47,084 nt of DNA from an uncultured Ruminococcus sp. (GTDB taxonomy: Bacteria; Bacillota; Clostridia; Oscillospirales; Ruminococcaceae), in the NCBI GenBank assembly GCA_947627445.1, contig CANQWA010000022.1, positions 1 through 47,084 of the forward strand, read 5' to 3'. Of the stretch, positions 28,788 to 37,122 are shown piece after piece. The notes beneath the pieces are model-generated. The model had not been told where the DNA came from, searched no databases, and was given only the letters and a program-made list of their open reading frames with translations. The first letter of the stretch is position 1. Each line of letters starts with the position of its first letter. The position numbers and the translations under genes are program-made.

Positions 28788-28824
28788 TTATTCGTGGGAA
28801 TCTGGAGTAGGTACTGCGGGTTAA
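28732..28824 (+). pseudogene. 3' end of an unidentified small-peptide gene fused to the agrB stump
   Basis: In a frame different from agrB, 30 codons read SVSQYNASTVNGAWSPDYSW and end ESGVGTAG at TAA 28822. The Ser/Thr/Gly/Trp-rich composition is like that of a secreted or ribosomally made peptide, and an ABC transporter operon follows. The start of the peptide is lost in the deletion that truncated agrB. I do not recognise a family; calling it a bacteriocin would be a guess. Confidence 0.3.
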
Positions 28825-28845
28825 TTTAATAAACATATGCGACTT

Positions 28846-28939
28846 ATCTGCCTCAAGATATATGCCTGAAATCCTCATATAGCAACATGTTTCATCATAA
28901 TGGTTTTCTATCAACCGTTATTTATTTCTTGAGGCAGAT
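28846..28939. repeat. Inverted repeat between the agrB stump and the lipoprotein gene
   Basis: ATCTGCCTCAAGA (28846-28858) and TCTTGAGGCAGAT (28927-28939) are perfect 13-bp inverted copies 68 nt apart. No T-run follows. It could fold as a leader structure before the lipoprotein gene or be the ends of a small inserted sequence. Confidence 0.5.
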
Positions 28940-28985
28940 TTAAGCCGCTTTGTTTTTATATGAACTAAAAAAGGAGATATTTTAT

Positions 28986-29663
28986 ATGAGAAAAAAATTT
29001 TTTTTCATTTCTGTTTTTTTACTGTTAACTCTTTGTGGATGCTCCAACGATATAAAAATACAAACAACGTCTGATTTGAATTCAGAAAGAAACGGTCAGA
29101 TTATAGATAACAATGAGAAAATCCCAGATCCGGCACAGGATACAAAAATGGGAGAAAGATTCCTTGCCAAAAATCTTATTATAGATGGCGGATCAGGCGA
29201 AATATACATGTCGGTTGATAGTGCTAAAGTTTATAACACTTTATCAGATGCTGGTCTGTCTGAAAACGATTTGTTTGAAGGTAGTCTGCTTGACGGTATG
29301 AACTATAATGCACAAACTGGTGAATTTTTGAATAATAGAATTCTTGTGCTTGTAAATTTTACTGTTGAGAATATTGATGCGACTTCTGGAGAACATGCAG
29401 TGGCACCAGAAAAATTTGACAAATATGATTTTAGGGTTGATTCCTTTGGCGGATGTACGGAAGGACCGTTGATATATTCAGATAAACATGGGGAAGTTAG
29501 TGCGCATTACTGTGGATTCCATCTTGAACCAGGAGAGTCGACTCAGATAATATGTGGCTACTTAGTTGATCTTAGAAATGTATCGCTTAATGAAGTAAAA
29601 TTTAATACCGCAGCTACTCCGGAAAATGGAGCAATAATTGATTTGAATCTTGGTGATGAATAA
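28986..29663 (+). CDS. Putative lipoprotein (DUF5027-like) of an ABC transporter operon
   Basis: This 225-residue protein has a type II signal peptide (RKKFFFISVFLLLTLCGC) with the lipobox Cys at about residue 18, a disordered linker, and a beta-rich domain ending near EVKFNTAATPENG. AAGGAG lies 9 nt before ATG 28986; the upstream in-frame ATG at 28950 has no such site. It resembles DUF5027-type lipoproteins seen beside bacteriocin-type ABC exporters in gut Clostridia, a memory-based assignment. It is the first intact gene of the rightward operon and abuts the small-peptide gene. An immunity or accessory role is inferred from context. Confidence 0.65.
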   Translation: MRKKFFFISVFLLLTLCGCSNDIKIQTTSDLNSERNGQIIDNNEKIPDPAQDTKMGERFLAKNLIIDGGSGEIYMSVDSAKVYNTLSDAGLSENDLFEGSLLDGMNYNAQTGEFLNNRILVLVNFTVENIDATSGEHAVAPEKFDKYDFRVDSFGGCTEGPLIYSDKHGEVSAHYCGFHLEPGESTQIICGYLVDLRNVSLNEVKFNTAATPENGAIIDLNLGDE

Positions 29664-29849
29664 ATGAGAAATTTAATTAACTTAAAAAGGCATATAACTT
29701 CCGCTATTGCTAGTACGGTACTTGCTATATCTACAGTTGGTGGAGTAGAAGCAAACGCATCTTATGTTGATACTGAATTTACAAACTTTATTGCACCACC
29801 TGCTGTGGCTGGCACATATGCACAGGTTGATATAAAAGAAAAGAATTAA
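29664..29849 (+). CDS. Small secreted peptide (61 residues)
   Basis: The ATG directly follows the lipoprotein TAA. The product has a basic start and hydrophobic core (ITSAIASTVLAISTVGG) with a likely signal-peptidase site after VEANA, leaving about 29 residues that start SYVDTEFTNFIAPPAVAGTY. There are no Cys residues and no double-Gly leader. It could be a secreted signal or effector peptide handled by the neighbouring ABC genes, but the family is unknown. The sequence around its start is duplicated around the start of the next gene (29640-29676 vs 29848-29884), which suggests that it arose by, or was inserted with, a local duplication. Confidence 0.45.
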   Translation: MRNLINLKRHITSAIASTVLAISTVGGVEANASYVDTEFTNFIAPPAVAGTYAQVDIKEKN

Positions 29850-29871
29850 TTTGAATCTTGGTGTTGAAAAA

Positions 29872-30699
29872 ATGAAAAATATTTTCAAGTTTGAATGGAG
29901 TCGTATGGTCCATAGTAAAACTTTACTACTCTCGCTTATTATTTCATATAGTATAATCATTGCAGATACACTAGCTTGGTATAGACTGTACAAAGAAGGT
30001 GTTGATGTCTATACAAGCATCTTCTATAAATGGCTTGGAGTAAACAGAGGAATGAATGCCGGAATATATTTTTTTATGGCACTTCCATTGCTCACAGCAT
30101 TTGCCTATAGCTGGTCTATTAGCTATGACAGAAGTTCTGGATATATCATACAAGTTATAACAAGATGTAGTCGAATAAAGTATTTTACTGCCAAGCATTG
30201 GGTTTCGTTCATTAGTGGAGGATTAGTATTTTCAAGTTCGTTGATTTTAGACTATGTTCTTCTTTCATTATTTTCCCCAGCGTATAGACCGATTCCTGGT
30301 GATTTAGCATCGTCAATGGATCCGTTCAGATTTTTTTCAGAAATCTTTTATCAGAATCCGTATCTTTTCATGCTAATATGGATTGGCGTTGCATTTCTGT
30401 GGGGAGGTGCTATGTCAAGTATCGGACTTGCAGCAGGAATGTTTATAAGAAAGTATATAATCACAAGCATAGCACCATTCCTTGTTTTTATATCTGAATT
30501 AATCCTTTCTGTTTACATCTCGAAGAAATGCATGATTACTTTAAAAGGTTATGCAATTAATTTTGGGTGGAGCGATATGCTATACGCAGCTCCAATGACA
30601 ACTTCATTACCTGAACATATCTTTTTCTCTATATTTTTAATTATTATTCTGTCCACAATCGTGTATGCACTGCGAGGAAAGAAATATGAATGTCTCTAA
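29872..30699 (+). CDS. ABC-2-type membrane permease, subunit 1
   Basis: This 275-residue integral membrane protein has about six hydrophobic helices (first at LLLSLIISYSIIIADTL, last at FFSIFLIIILSTIVYAL) and no ATPase. The small cytoplasmic loop IIQVITRCSRIKYFTAKHW resembles the coupling loop of ABC-2 permeases of the lantibiotic-immunity (LanE/LanG) kind. ATG 29872 was chosen by family-like start MKNIFKFEWSRM. The end overlaps the second permease gene by 14 nt. With 30686 and 31561 it forms one exporter. Confidence 0.7.
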   Translation: MKNIFKFEWSRMVHSKTLLLSLIISYSIIIADTLAWYRLYKEGVDVYTSIFYKWLGVNRGMNAGIYFFMALPLLTAFAYSWSISYDRSSGYIIQVITRCSRIKYFTAKHWVSFISGGLVFSSSLILDYVLLSLFSPAYRPIPGDLASSMDPFRFFSEIFYQNPYLFMLIWIGVAFLWGGAMSSIGLAAGMFIRKYIITSIAPFLVFISELILSVYISKKCMITLKGYAINFGWSDMLYAAPMTTSLPEHIFFSIFLIIILSTIVYALRGKKYECL

Positions 30700-31555
30700 A
30701 ATAATATTATGTGATATCAAGGAAGGAGTTATAAAAAATAATCGTAATATTATAGTTCCTTTCCTGTGTGTTCTACAATGTCTGTATGCACACCTGAATA
30801 TCAAGATGTACAAAGAATACCATGAGGTTCGTAACACAACAAGTTTATTAGATTTATTCGCTGAAATCTTCCATGGTTGTGATCCAATAGGGAAAAATCC
30901 AAATCCGGACATTAAGATTATGATTCCATATCTTTGGTTCTCTATTTTTGTGTTTGCAGTTTTTATCAGCTTCGATTATATGCACAATGATTTGACTCAA
31001 TTTGGGATTCAGATACTGACAAGGACAAGAAAGCGGCAGGCATGGTGGGTTTCAAAGTGTATATGGTGTTATGCATCAAGTTTCTGGTTTTATTTTCTGT
31101 TCTATCTTTCTACAATGGCATTTAGCATCATAAATGGTTACGATGTATTTCAAATTCGTAATGTAGAGATGATCAACATTCTTGCAGATAGAAGTGTAAT
31201 CTACAGTTATGTTGGAATAACTGAGATGAACACTTTATATGTGCTTTCAATTATTTTCATGCCTCTAATTGTAATTTGTACTTTGAATATGATTCAAATG
31301 CTGTTAAGTTTAGTTATAAAGCCAATGTATAGCTATTTAGTCATAATAGGGCTTGTAGTTATTGGCATTATTTCAGACTCTCCCATTGCGTTTACTCGAA
31401 TTGGAATGGTTACTTTTAATAATATATTTTTTGATAATGCATATAATGAAATTTTGGGTATATGTATATGTGCAATAATAAATATAATCTGTATCGTAAC
31501 CGGTATTTTATATTTTAAAAGATATGACATTATTCCTGATAAAGATAAGGAGTGA
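30686..31555 (+). CDS. ABC-2-type membrane permease, subunit 2
   Basis: This 289-residue membrane protein has about six helices and a coupling-loop phrase IQILTRTRKRQAWWVSK, parallel to that of subunit 1, so the two probably form a heterodimer. ATG 30686 is preceded by GCGAGGAAAG and lies inside the end of the first permease gene, an overlap typical of tightly coupled subunits. Its stop is 5 nt before the ATPase start. The substrate is unknown. Confidence 0.7.
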   Translation: MNVSKIILCDIKEGVIKNNRNIIVPFLCVLQCLYAHLNIKMYKEYHEVRNTTSLLDLFAEIFHGCDPIGKNPNPDIKIMIPYLWFSIFVFAVFISFDYMHNDLTQFGIQILTRTRKRQAWWVSKCIWCYASSFWFYFLFYLSTMAFSIINGYDVFQIRNVEMINILADRSVIYSYVGITEMNTLYVLSIIFMPLIVICTLNMIQMLLSLVIKPMYSYLVIIGLVVIGIISDSPIAFTRIGMVTFNNIFFDNAYNEILGICICAIINIICIVTGILYFKRYDIIPDKDKE

Positions 31556-31560
31556 GAAGA

Positions 31561-32202
31561 ATGGATATTATTCTAAAGAATGTGACGAAAATTATCAAAA
31601 GAAATACAGTTGTAGAAAATGTGAATCTATCTTTACATAGTGGAACTGTATATGGACTTTGTGGATATAACGGTTGTGGTAAGACAATGCTAATGCGCTT
31701 AATTTCTGGGTTAATAATTCCTACAAATGGCGAAATCTTAGTGGACGGCAAAAAGTTAGGAAAACAAATTGATTTTCCTGAAAGTATGGGAATTTTGATT
31801 GAAAATCCATCATTTCTTGGAAGTTTAAGTGGATTTGAAAACTTAAAAATGCTTGCTTCAATTAAACATACTGTAGCTGATGACATAATCATAAAAACAA
31901 TCAATCGAGTTGGGCTCGATCCGAAAGACAAAAAGAAATATCGTAAATACTCACTTGGCATGAAACATCGATTAGGTGTCGCAGCAGCGATTATGGAAAC
32001 ACCTGAGCTTATTATACTTGATGAACCGACTAATGCTCTTGATGCTGATGGCGTTAAAATTGTACAAAATATAATCATGGAAGAAAAGGCAAGAGGGGCT
32101 TTGGTAATTGTAACTTGTCACGATAAAAGCGTTCTTGAGGATGTAAGCGATGTAATATATTCCATTGAACATGGAAGGGTTGTTTCAGATGAAAAAGTAT
32201 AG
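31561..32202 (+). CDS. ABC transporter ATP-binding protein (exporter/immunity type)
   Basis: This 213-residue ATPase shows Walker A GYNGCGKT, signature YSLGMKHRLG, Walker B LIILDEPTNALD and an H-loop in VTCHDKS. The LGM-x-x-R-L variant signature and length match ATPases of bacteriocin-immunity and antibiotic ABC-2 exporters. It is complete. It follows the permeases at 5 nt spacing and is followed, 10 nt on, by a membrane-anchored protein. It should energise the two permeases. Confidence 0.9.
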   Translation: MDIILKNVTKIIKRNTVVENVNLSLHSGTVYGLCGYNGCGKTMLMRLISGLIIPTNGEILVDGKKLGKQIDFPESMGILIENPSFLGSLSGFENLKMLASIKHTVADDIIIKTINRVGLDPKDKKKYRKYSLGMKHRLGVAAAIMETPELIILDEPTNALDADGVKIVQNIIMEEKARGALVIVTCHDKSVLEDVSDVIYSIEHGRVVSDEKV

Positions 32203-32212
32203 GGTGGAGAGT

Positions 32213-32818
32213 ATGATGAAGAAAATAATTGTTGCTATCATTTCAATAGTATTAATCTTCTTGTGGCTGACTCGGTACTATATCCTTAACAACGGATTTG
32301 CTGTCCACGGAATATACCCTGAAAGAGTTTGTAAAATGCATGAAACTATTGAATTCGGAGAAAACAAATCATATAATCTAATTGAACAGCCTGGATATTA
32401 CATTTCACTTGAATCAGCTCGTATTGTTGATGCGAATGATTATTTAGAAGAACTAAATATGACATCTGACCAGTTTGAGTATCTTTCAGAAAAATATCTG
32501 GAGCTAACATTAACGGTATCCAATGAAGGAGATTACCCTGATGGTATTACATTTTATGGATTTCCTGTTATTGGTAATAATTGGTATACCTTTTATGATA
32601 ATCAGGTGACAGCTTGCATAAATCCGTTTTTTGAAAATAACTTTGAGGCTGCTCATAGGTGTAGTGTATCAAAAGGTTCTTCAGCAACAGTAAAAATTGC
32701 GTACAACTTATACGAGGATTTGTTTTTACCAAATCAATGGAATAATATTGAAAAAGAGGATATGTGGCTCTGGGTTACAATTATGCCCGTGGACACGAAA
32801 GTAAAAATTGAATTATGA
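32213..32818 (+). CDS. Membrane-anchored extracytoplasmic protein (DUF5028-like)
   Basis: This 201-residue protein has a single N-terminal helix (KKIIVAIISIVLIFLWLTRY) and a beta-rich outer domain; no lipobox Cys. GGTGGAG lies just before ATG 32213; the in-frame starts upstream overlap the ATPase and lack a site. I associate it, with modest confidence, with DUF5028 proteins, which occur in the same operons as DUF5027 lipoproteins. Together with the lipoprotein at 28986 it probably forms the outside-facing part of the ABC exporter or immunity system. Confidence 0.55.
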   Translation: MMKKIIVAIISIVLIFLWLTRYYILNNGFAVHGIYPERVCKMHETIEFGENKSYNLIEQPGYYISLESARIVDANDYLEELNMTSDQFEYLSEKYLELTLTVSNEGDYPDGITFYGFPVIGNNWYTFYDNQVTACINPFFENNFEAAHRCSVSKGSSATVKIAYNLYEDLFLPNQWNNIEKEDMWLWVTIMPVDTKVKIEL

Positions 32819-32888
32819 AAATAGATGTATGTTACTTCAAACCTTGTTTGAAAAATAAGAAGGCTTGTACTATTTCAATAAAATCATA

Positions 32889-33054
32889 ATATATACTATC
32901 GACTGGCAGAAAAGTGACAGCACAAGAGTAAAAATGCGTATAATGATACGCATACTATTAAAAGATCATTGTTATCCACCAGAGGGCATGGACGATGCTT
33001 ACTATGTTTATGAGTCAGTGTGAGCTTTGGGCTGATAATACTATGAGCGTATAA
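32889..33054 (+). pseudogene. hsdR: Type I restriction HsdR C-terminal remnant
   Basis: Open text reads TIDWQKSDSTRVKMRIMIRI, LLKDHCYPPEGMDDA, then a one-base shift and SQCELWADN. This follows the C-terminal helical tail of type I restriction endonuclease R subunits (W-x-x-x-(E/D)-x-x-R-x-x-M-R-x-x-(V/I)-(K/R)-x-L-L and Y-x-YPP). Nothing else of the restriction system remains. It is a second defence-system relic besides BREX. The flanks (32819-32888 and 33060-33115) hold nothing I recognise. Confidence 0.6.
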
Positions 33055-33115
33055 ACTGAATATTCCTAACAGATCGGAAAAACTCTGAGTTGTTTTCCTT
33101 TTTGGAGTACATAAA

Positions 33116-33152
33116 AACAGAGAGCCTTGTTTTGGAAACAAAGCTCTCTGTT
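33116..33152. terminator. Hairpin terminator
   Basis: AACAGAGAGC pairs with GCTCTCTGTT and the inner TTGTTTT with AAACAA, giving a long, nearly perfect stem. It directly abuts the 113-bp inverted repeat arm. Confidence 0.65.
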
Positions 33153-33265
33153 CAGCCTGTCAAAAAAGCCCTCAATTCAGCATAGTTGAAACGAAATAAG
33201 GACTCAAAAAACGGAATAAATATCGAAAAAGCAAGCAAAAGCCCTCCATCAAGGAGCATGGAGGG
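33153..33265 (+). repeat. 113-bp inverted repeat, left arm
   Basis: This stretch (from CAGCCTGTCAAAAAAG to GCATGGAGGG) is present in reverse orientation at 38709-38821 with the same length and only about three or four mismatches. The pair bounds 5.4 kb containing the primase-helicase fusion, a MITE copy and decayed genes. Each arm contains its own small hairpin (CCCTCCAT/ATGGAGGG). It may be a dispersed intergenic element present twice or the ends of an invertible or mobile segment. Confidence 0.85.
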
Positions 33266-33346
33266 TCTTTAGGAGTTGAAGTTAACGTTTTCTTTTTGAT
33301 GCGATCGTTTTCTGATTGAAAAAGCGACCTGAATGGACAGGTGCAA

Positions 33347-36300
33347 TCAATTCCAAGCCAACTCTCCAGCCAATTCTTCATCTATCATACGCAGTACGCA
33401 AATGTCATCTGAAGCAACAAATAATTCAGAACAGCCATACCACACAGTTTTCTCATCCAGGATGGCAAAACTGTGATGGATATGGTTTTTTAATATACAC
33501 TGAAATCCATGAAATGAAAATAACTGCACCAATTTTTCATGATAGGAGGTGCTTGATTTTTGGATGATTACCTTCATTGACAGGTTGTTTGCATAAAGCG
33601 TTTTAGTGATTTTCAAAATCTGATTCACATATCCAGTAGAATAGTATCTGCCGCAAAGGACGAGTGATCGTTTTGCTGAGGCTATATCCAAAAGCAAATC
33701 TTGTAGATATTTTTCATGGGAATAAATACGCTGAAAATCGATTTCTTTTTGTTGCTGATTAGCAAGTGCATAACCGAGTTGTGCATATCCTCTTAAACGT
33801 TTTTTATACATGTTTTCAAGCATGGGAACGTGCAGATCTGCATAGTCGTAAATGATAGCATTGGTTTTTCCATCATGTTCTCTGTGCAGTCGTCCAGCAT
33901 ATTGTGCCAGCGTACCAGACCATGAAATCGGCATTGTCAGAAATAGTGTGTCTAATCGTGGAAAATCAAATCCTTCACCGATATATTTTCCTGTTGCAAG
34001 GAGAATGACGCTCTCATTTTCCGGGAGAGTTTGTATGATGGCAAGCCGTTCACGTTTTTCTTTTGCCGTTCCTTTTCCATTCAGAATGATAACATGATCA
34101 GCGGAATTTTGCAAAAGTTCATATAGCTTGGTAATATGGAAGGTGCGTTCTGAAATGACAATGGGTGTTCTGCCATCTGAAACAGCCTGTTTGACGTCCT
34201 TAGAAATCATCTGATTTCGGGTACTGCTTTCGCCAATTGCTTGATAATGTTGTGTAATTGTCATTTTTTCATCTGTGTCAGCTCGATATTTTGTCAATCT
34301 GGGGATAAGAATGTGAGAAAAATGATGTTTTTGTGCGTATTCTTTTGTATCTGTCTGATAGCGGATTGGACCGCATTGCATAAAAATCATGGGCTGATGT
34401 CCGTCTGATCGTTTCGGTGTTGCTGTCAATCCGTATACATATTTTGCATGTGTTTCCCGTAGGATTGCTTCAAAGCTGAATGCGGAAATATGATGGCATT
34501 CATCTACCAGAACCATTCCGTATTGATTGACTATGGGGTTGACTTTGCCATCGTGATATAGGGATTGCATTATTGCAATATCCATGATCTGATTCAGCGT
34601 ATTTTTATTGCCGCCAAGTTGTCCAATAAGGGAACGTTTTCTTTTTCGTCCACGTTGGATTGGCTCTTCCGGCAATACTTCGTGAATATCCAGAAATTCG
34701 GTCAAAGATTTTTTCCACTGTTCCAAGAGTGCTTGGGTGTGTACCAAAATCAAGGTGTTAACCTTGCGTTTTGCAATAATTCCGGCGGCGGTTACTGTTT
34801 TTCCAAATGCCGTGGTTGCTGCAAGAACGCCAGTATCATATGTTGTCAGAGCCTGTACAGCATCTTGTTGTTCTGGACGTAGCGTTCCGCAAAATGAAAC
34901 GTGGATTGTTCTGCCGGAAACGGTTTCATCCGTAAAATGAACCTTTGTATCATTTTCCATCATCAGTCGCATCAATGCTTCTTTGCAGCCTCTTGGCAGC
35001 ATGATATAGTTGTCATCTTCGCAAGCAAGAGAAATCACACGAGGTTTTCCATAAGTGGACATATGCATGGCCTGTGCCTTATAGAAATCGGGGTTTTTGA
35101 AAGCAGCCAATCTTTTGATTCGATTGAGACCATTTGGCGTAATACCGACTTTGGGAATGTAAAGCAGATTTGAAATAACTACGTGAATTTCTTCTGGATA
35201 TGCACATAGTTGGGTGCTTTCTGAGATGGGCAGCATCCATGGTTTGTCAGATGTTTCTTCCTGAAACAATTCACCTAAATCCGTATCTTTCCAGTGCATT
35301 TGAATCAATTGTTCTGTTTCTGAAATCTGCATTTTTGAAATAGTGGAAAGATAAGCCCACTGGTCAGCATAGGGAATAAATTTTTCATTGACAAAAACAC
35401 TATTTCCTTGAACAAGCGCCTGTTTTTGCAGCGGAAGTGCGATCAGATTGCCAAAGCCGCCGGAAGGCATGGTATCCTGATTTGGAAACATTCTGTCATA
35501 GGAAGAAAAATGAATTTCATGACGCTGCTGCATAGCCGAAGTCAGCAGACAAGAGCCAAGCTGCCGTGCTGTTTTGGCTGAAATTGGTGTATCAAAAAAT
35601 ATCCACAAATGAGCGCCGTTTCCGGAACGGGAGCGTTCCACAGATGCTGGAATATGATGTTCCTGACAAACTTGTCTAACTGCTGAAACGTCCTCCATCC
35701 AGTTTTCTTCGTCAAAATCAATCGCAAGAAAATAGGTCGTTTCATCCGGGAGCATCGGGTAAATTCCTACAACATCCCGACACAGCAAATCCTTTCCTGC
35801 AAGATGAAGATAAATTGCTCTGTCTGTAACTGGCTCATAACTGCGATAATTGCAGTCAGAGCACTTGATCTGAGGCAGATGACAAATATCGGGGTTCCAC
35901 TTATTTCGGCATACAGGGGAATAGCCGCTTTTCCCGGTCTTTTGATTAACCCATCGCAATGCATAAACATCTTCTCTTCCACGGAAGAGGGAACGAAATA
36001 GCTCAATTTTTTCACTTGGTGTACTTTTCATGGTGACAGAAGCAGCAGAAAATAAAATCTCTTCTCCGGACGGATTCAAGAATTCCACGGCTTTCTTGAT
36101 TTCCGCCAGAACGCTTTCATCTTTTTCGGCAGGAACGAGATCTGTATGATGGCTGCAAACCAAAGGGTAGATCTGCTGTACATGCATATAATGCATGAGA
36201 CATACTGCTGTTTCATAGGCTTTTTGCGGATTTCCGGAACCACCGCCTGCCAGTAAAACGACTCCCTTTTTTGGTTTTAACTTCGGTGATTCATGCAAAA

Positions 36301-36625
36301 ACTGTTTGGCAGAGAAATATAGCTGCAGCCGACTGCCAATGTCCAACAGTTTTCCCGTCAGTTCTGAGAAGTAGATCGGCGATGCGATGACAACATTGTC
36401 ACATGTTTCAAGATATTGATACACTTCCTGCATCTGATCTTTGATGATACATCCAAATTGTTCTCGACATTTCCGGCAGTCGATACAGGGAGAAATATTT
36501 GCCGTATAGGCGTGAACCATTTTAATGTCTCCATGCAACTGTTTGGTTAATTCTTGAATCAGAAAAGTTGTATCGCCGTTTTTTCGTGGAGATCCATTGA
36601 GTATGAGTGTTTTAATAGTGACCAC
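33347..36625 (-). CDS. NADPH-dependent FMN reductase fused to TOTE-type primase, SF2 helicase and PLD-like domain
   Basis: A 1092-residue uninterrupted ORF. Residues 1-195 form a flavodoxin-like FMN reductase (ILNGSPRKNGDT; C-x2-C-x2-C at 47-53; SPIYFSELTGKL). Residues 199-450 match the archaeo-eukaryotic primase domain of TOTE conflict systems, with a Cys cluster (239-258), catalytic DFD (303-305) and SGNGAHLW (334-341). Residues 580-960 are an SF2 helicase: AFGKT, DECHH (708-712), LTATPKR, QYAGRLHRE. Residues 970-1085 resemble a PLD-type nuclease with a degenerate motif (HHSFAILD, Ser for Lys). The start is GTG 36625 with AAAGGTGTG upstream. The primase part could start at Met199, but no ribosome site is near, so the fusion appears genuine. 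A nucleic-acid defence role is inferred. Confidence 0.8.
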   Translation of the reverse strand: MVTIKTLILNGSPRKNGDTTFLIQELTKQLHGDIKMVHAYTANISPCIDCRKCREQFGCIIKDQMQEVYQYLETCDNVVIASPIYFSELTGKLLDIGSRLQLYFSAKQFLHESPKLKPKKGVVLLAGGGSGNPQKAYETAVCLMHYMHVQQIYPLVCSHHTDLVPAEKDESVLAEIKKAVEFLNPSGEEILFSAASVTMKSTPSEKIELFRSLFRGREDVYALRWVNQKTGKSGYSPVCRNKWNPDICHLPQIKCSDCNYRSYEPVTDRAIYLHLAGKDLLCRDVVGIYPMLPDETTYFLAIDFDEENWMEDVSAVRQVCQEHHIPASVERSRSGNGAHLWIFFDTPISAKTARQLGSCLLTSAMQQRHEIHFSSYDRMFPNQDTMPSGGFGNLIALPLQKQALVQGNSVFVNEKFIPYADQWAYLSTISKMQISETEQLIQMHWKDTDLGELFQEETSDKPWMLPISESTQLCAYPEEIHVVISNLLYIPKVGITPNGLNRIKRLAAFKNPDFYKAQAMHMSTYGKPRVISLACEDDNYIMLPRGCKEALMRLMMENDTKVHFTDETVSGRTIHVSFCGTLRPEQQDAVQALTTYDTGVLAATTAFGKTVTAAGIIAKRKVNTLILVHTQALLEQWKKSLTEFLDIHEVLPEEPIQRGRKRKRSLIGQLGGNKNTLNQIMDIAIMQSLYHDGKVNPIVNQYGMVLVDECHHISAFSFEAILRETHAKYVYGLTATPKRSDGHQPMIFMQCGPIRYQTDTKEYAQKHHFSHILIPRLTKYRADTDEKMTITQHYQAIGESSTRNQMISKDVKQAVSDGRTPIVISERTFHITKLYELLQNSADHVIILNGKGTAKEKRERLAIIQTLPENESVILLATGKYIGEGFDFPRLDTLFLTMPISWSGTLAQYAGRLHREHDGKTNAIIYDYADLHVPMLENMYKKRLRGYAQLGYALANQQQKEIDFQRIYSHEKYLQDLLLDIASAKRSLVLCGRYYSTGYVNQILKITKTLYANNLSMKVIIQKSSTSYHEKLVQLFSFHGFQCILKNHIHHSFAILDEKTVWYGCSELFVASDDICVLRMIDEELAGELAWN

Positions 36626-36657
36626 ACACCTTTTTGTTTCATGCTATCAGAGTCAAC

Positions 36658-36717
36658 TTATACCAATCCTCTTCATTCCGATAGATGGATCGATTGGATT
36701 TGGGAGGAGTAGTATGA
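36658..36717 (-). repeat. 60-bp deleted copy of the 166-bp dispersed element
   Basis: Its ends (TTATACCAATCCTCTTCATT and GGAGGAGTAGTATGA) match the two ends of the 166-bp element at 45353-45518 in reverse orientation; the middle about 105 bp is absent. It lies 32 nt upstream of the primase-helicase start and carries a -10-like GGTATAAG on the minus strand, so it may supply that gene's promoter. Confidence 0.6.
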
Positions 36718-36894
36718 AATGGAAAAAATACAGGGATAGCTGCTGATTTATTATAGCAGAAATCCTGAAAAAAAACAATGTTTTGAATTGTGCCATTCTC
36801 ATATTATTTCTATCGGCAAACCCGCAAAAAGAGCGCTTAGCGTCTTTCCGCGTCAACTGCTTGCCTATTTTTTGTCATATTTCGCCAAAATGCT

Positions 36895-36927
36895 CGTGAA
36901 TATACCAAGTATTCACGAGCATTTTGG
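36895..36927. terminator. Perfect 13-15-bp hairpin
   Basis: CCAAAATGCTCGTGAATA pairs perfectly with TATTCACGAGCATTTTGG around a short loop. It directly abuts the dispersed repeat copy at 36932. Orientation and function are not decidable. The region 36730-36890 holds nothing else I can name. Confidence 0.6.
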
Positions 36928-36931
36928 TTTC

Positions 36932-36989
36932 ATTGGACGAAAAATCTGACGGCGCATCTGACACACCATCTTTGTGCGAGTTTGCCGAT
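36932..36989 (-). repeat. 58-bp dispersed repeat, copy B
   Basis: This is the inverted counterpart of 336-394. Like copy A it lies within a few hundred bp of the 165-bp MITE, which suggests that the two repeats travelled together or mark a duplicated segment. Confidence 0.7.
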
Positions 36990-37122
36990 AAACTGTATAA
37001 GCCAAAGTATCACTCTAAAATTTTACAGAAAATTCACATGATGAGACGCACTTTTTTCGATGTCAAAACGTCTTACAGGATAGAAGCATCCGAACGAATC
37101 CGAATTTGAAGGAGGAATTACA

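Noticed and set aside
34565-35173. Plus-strand frames opposite the primase-helicase fusion
   Set aside because: Antisense shadows of a strongly supported gene.
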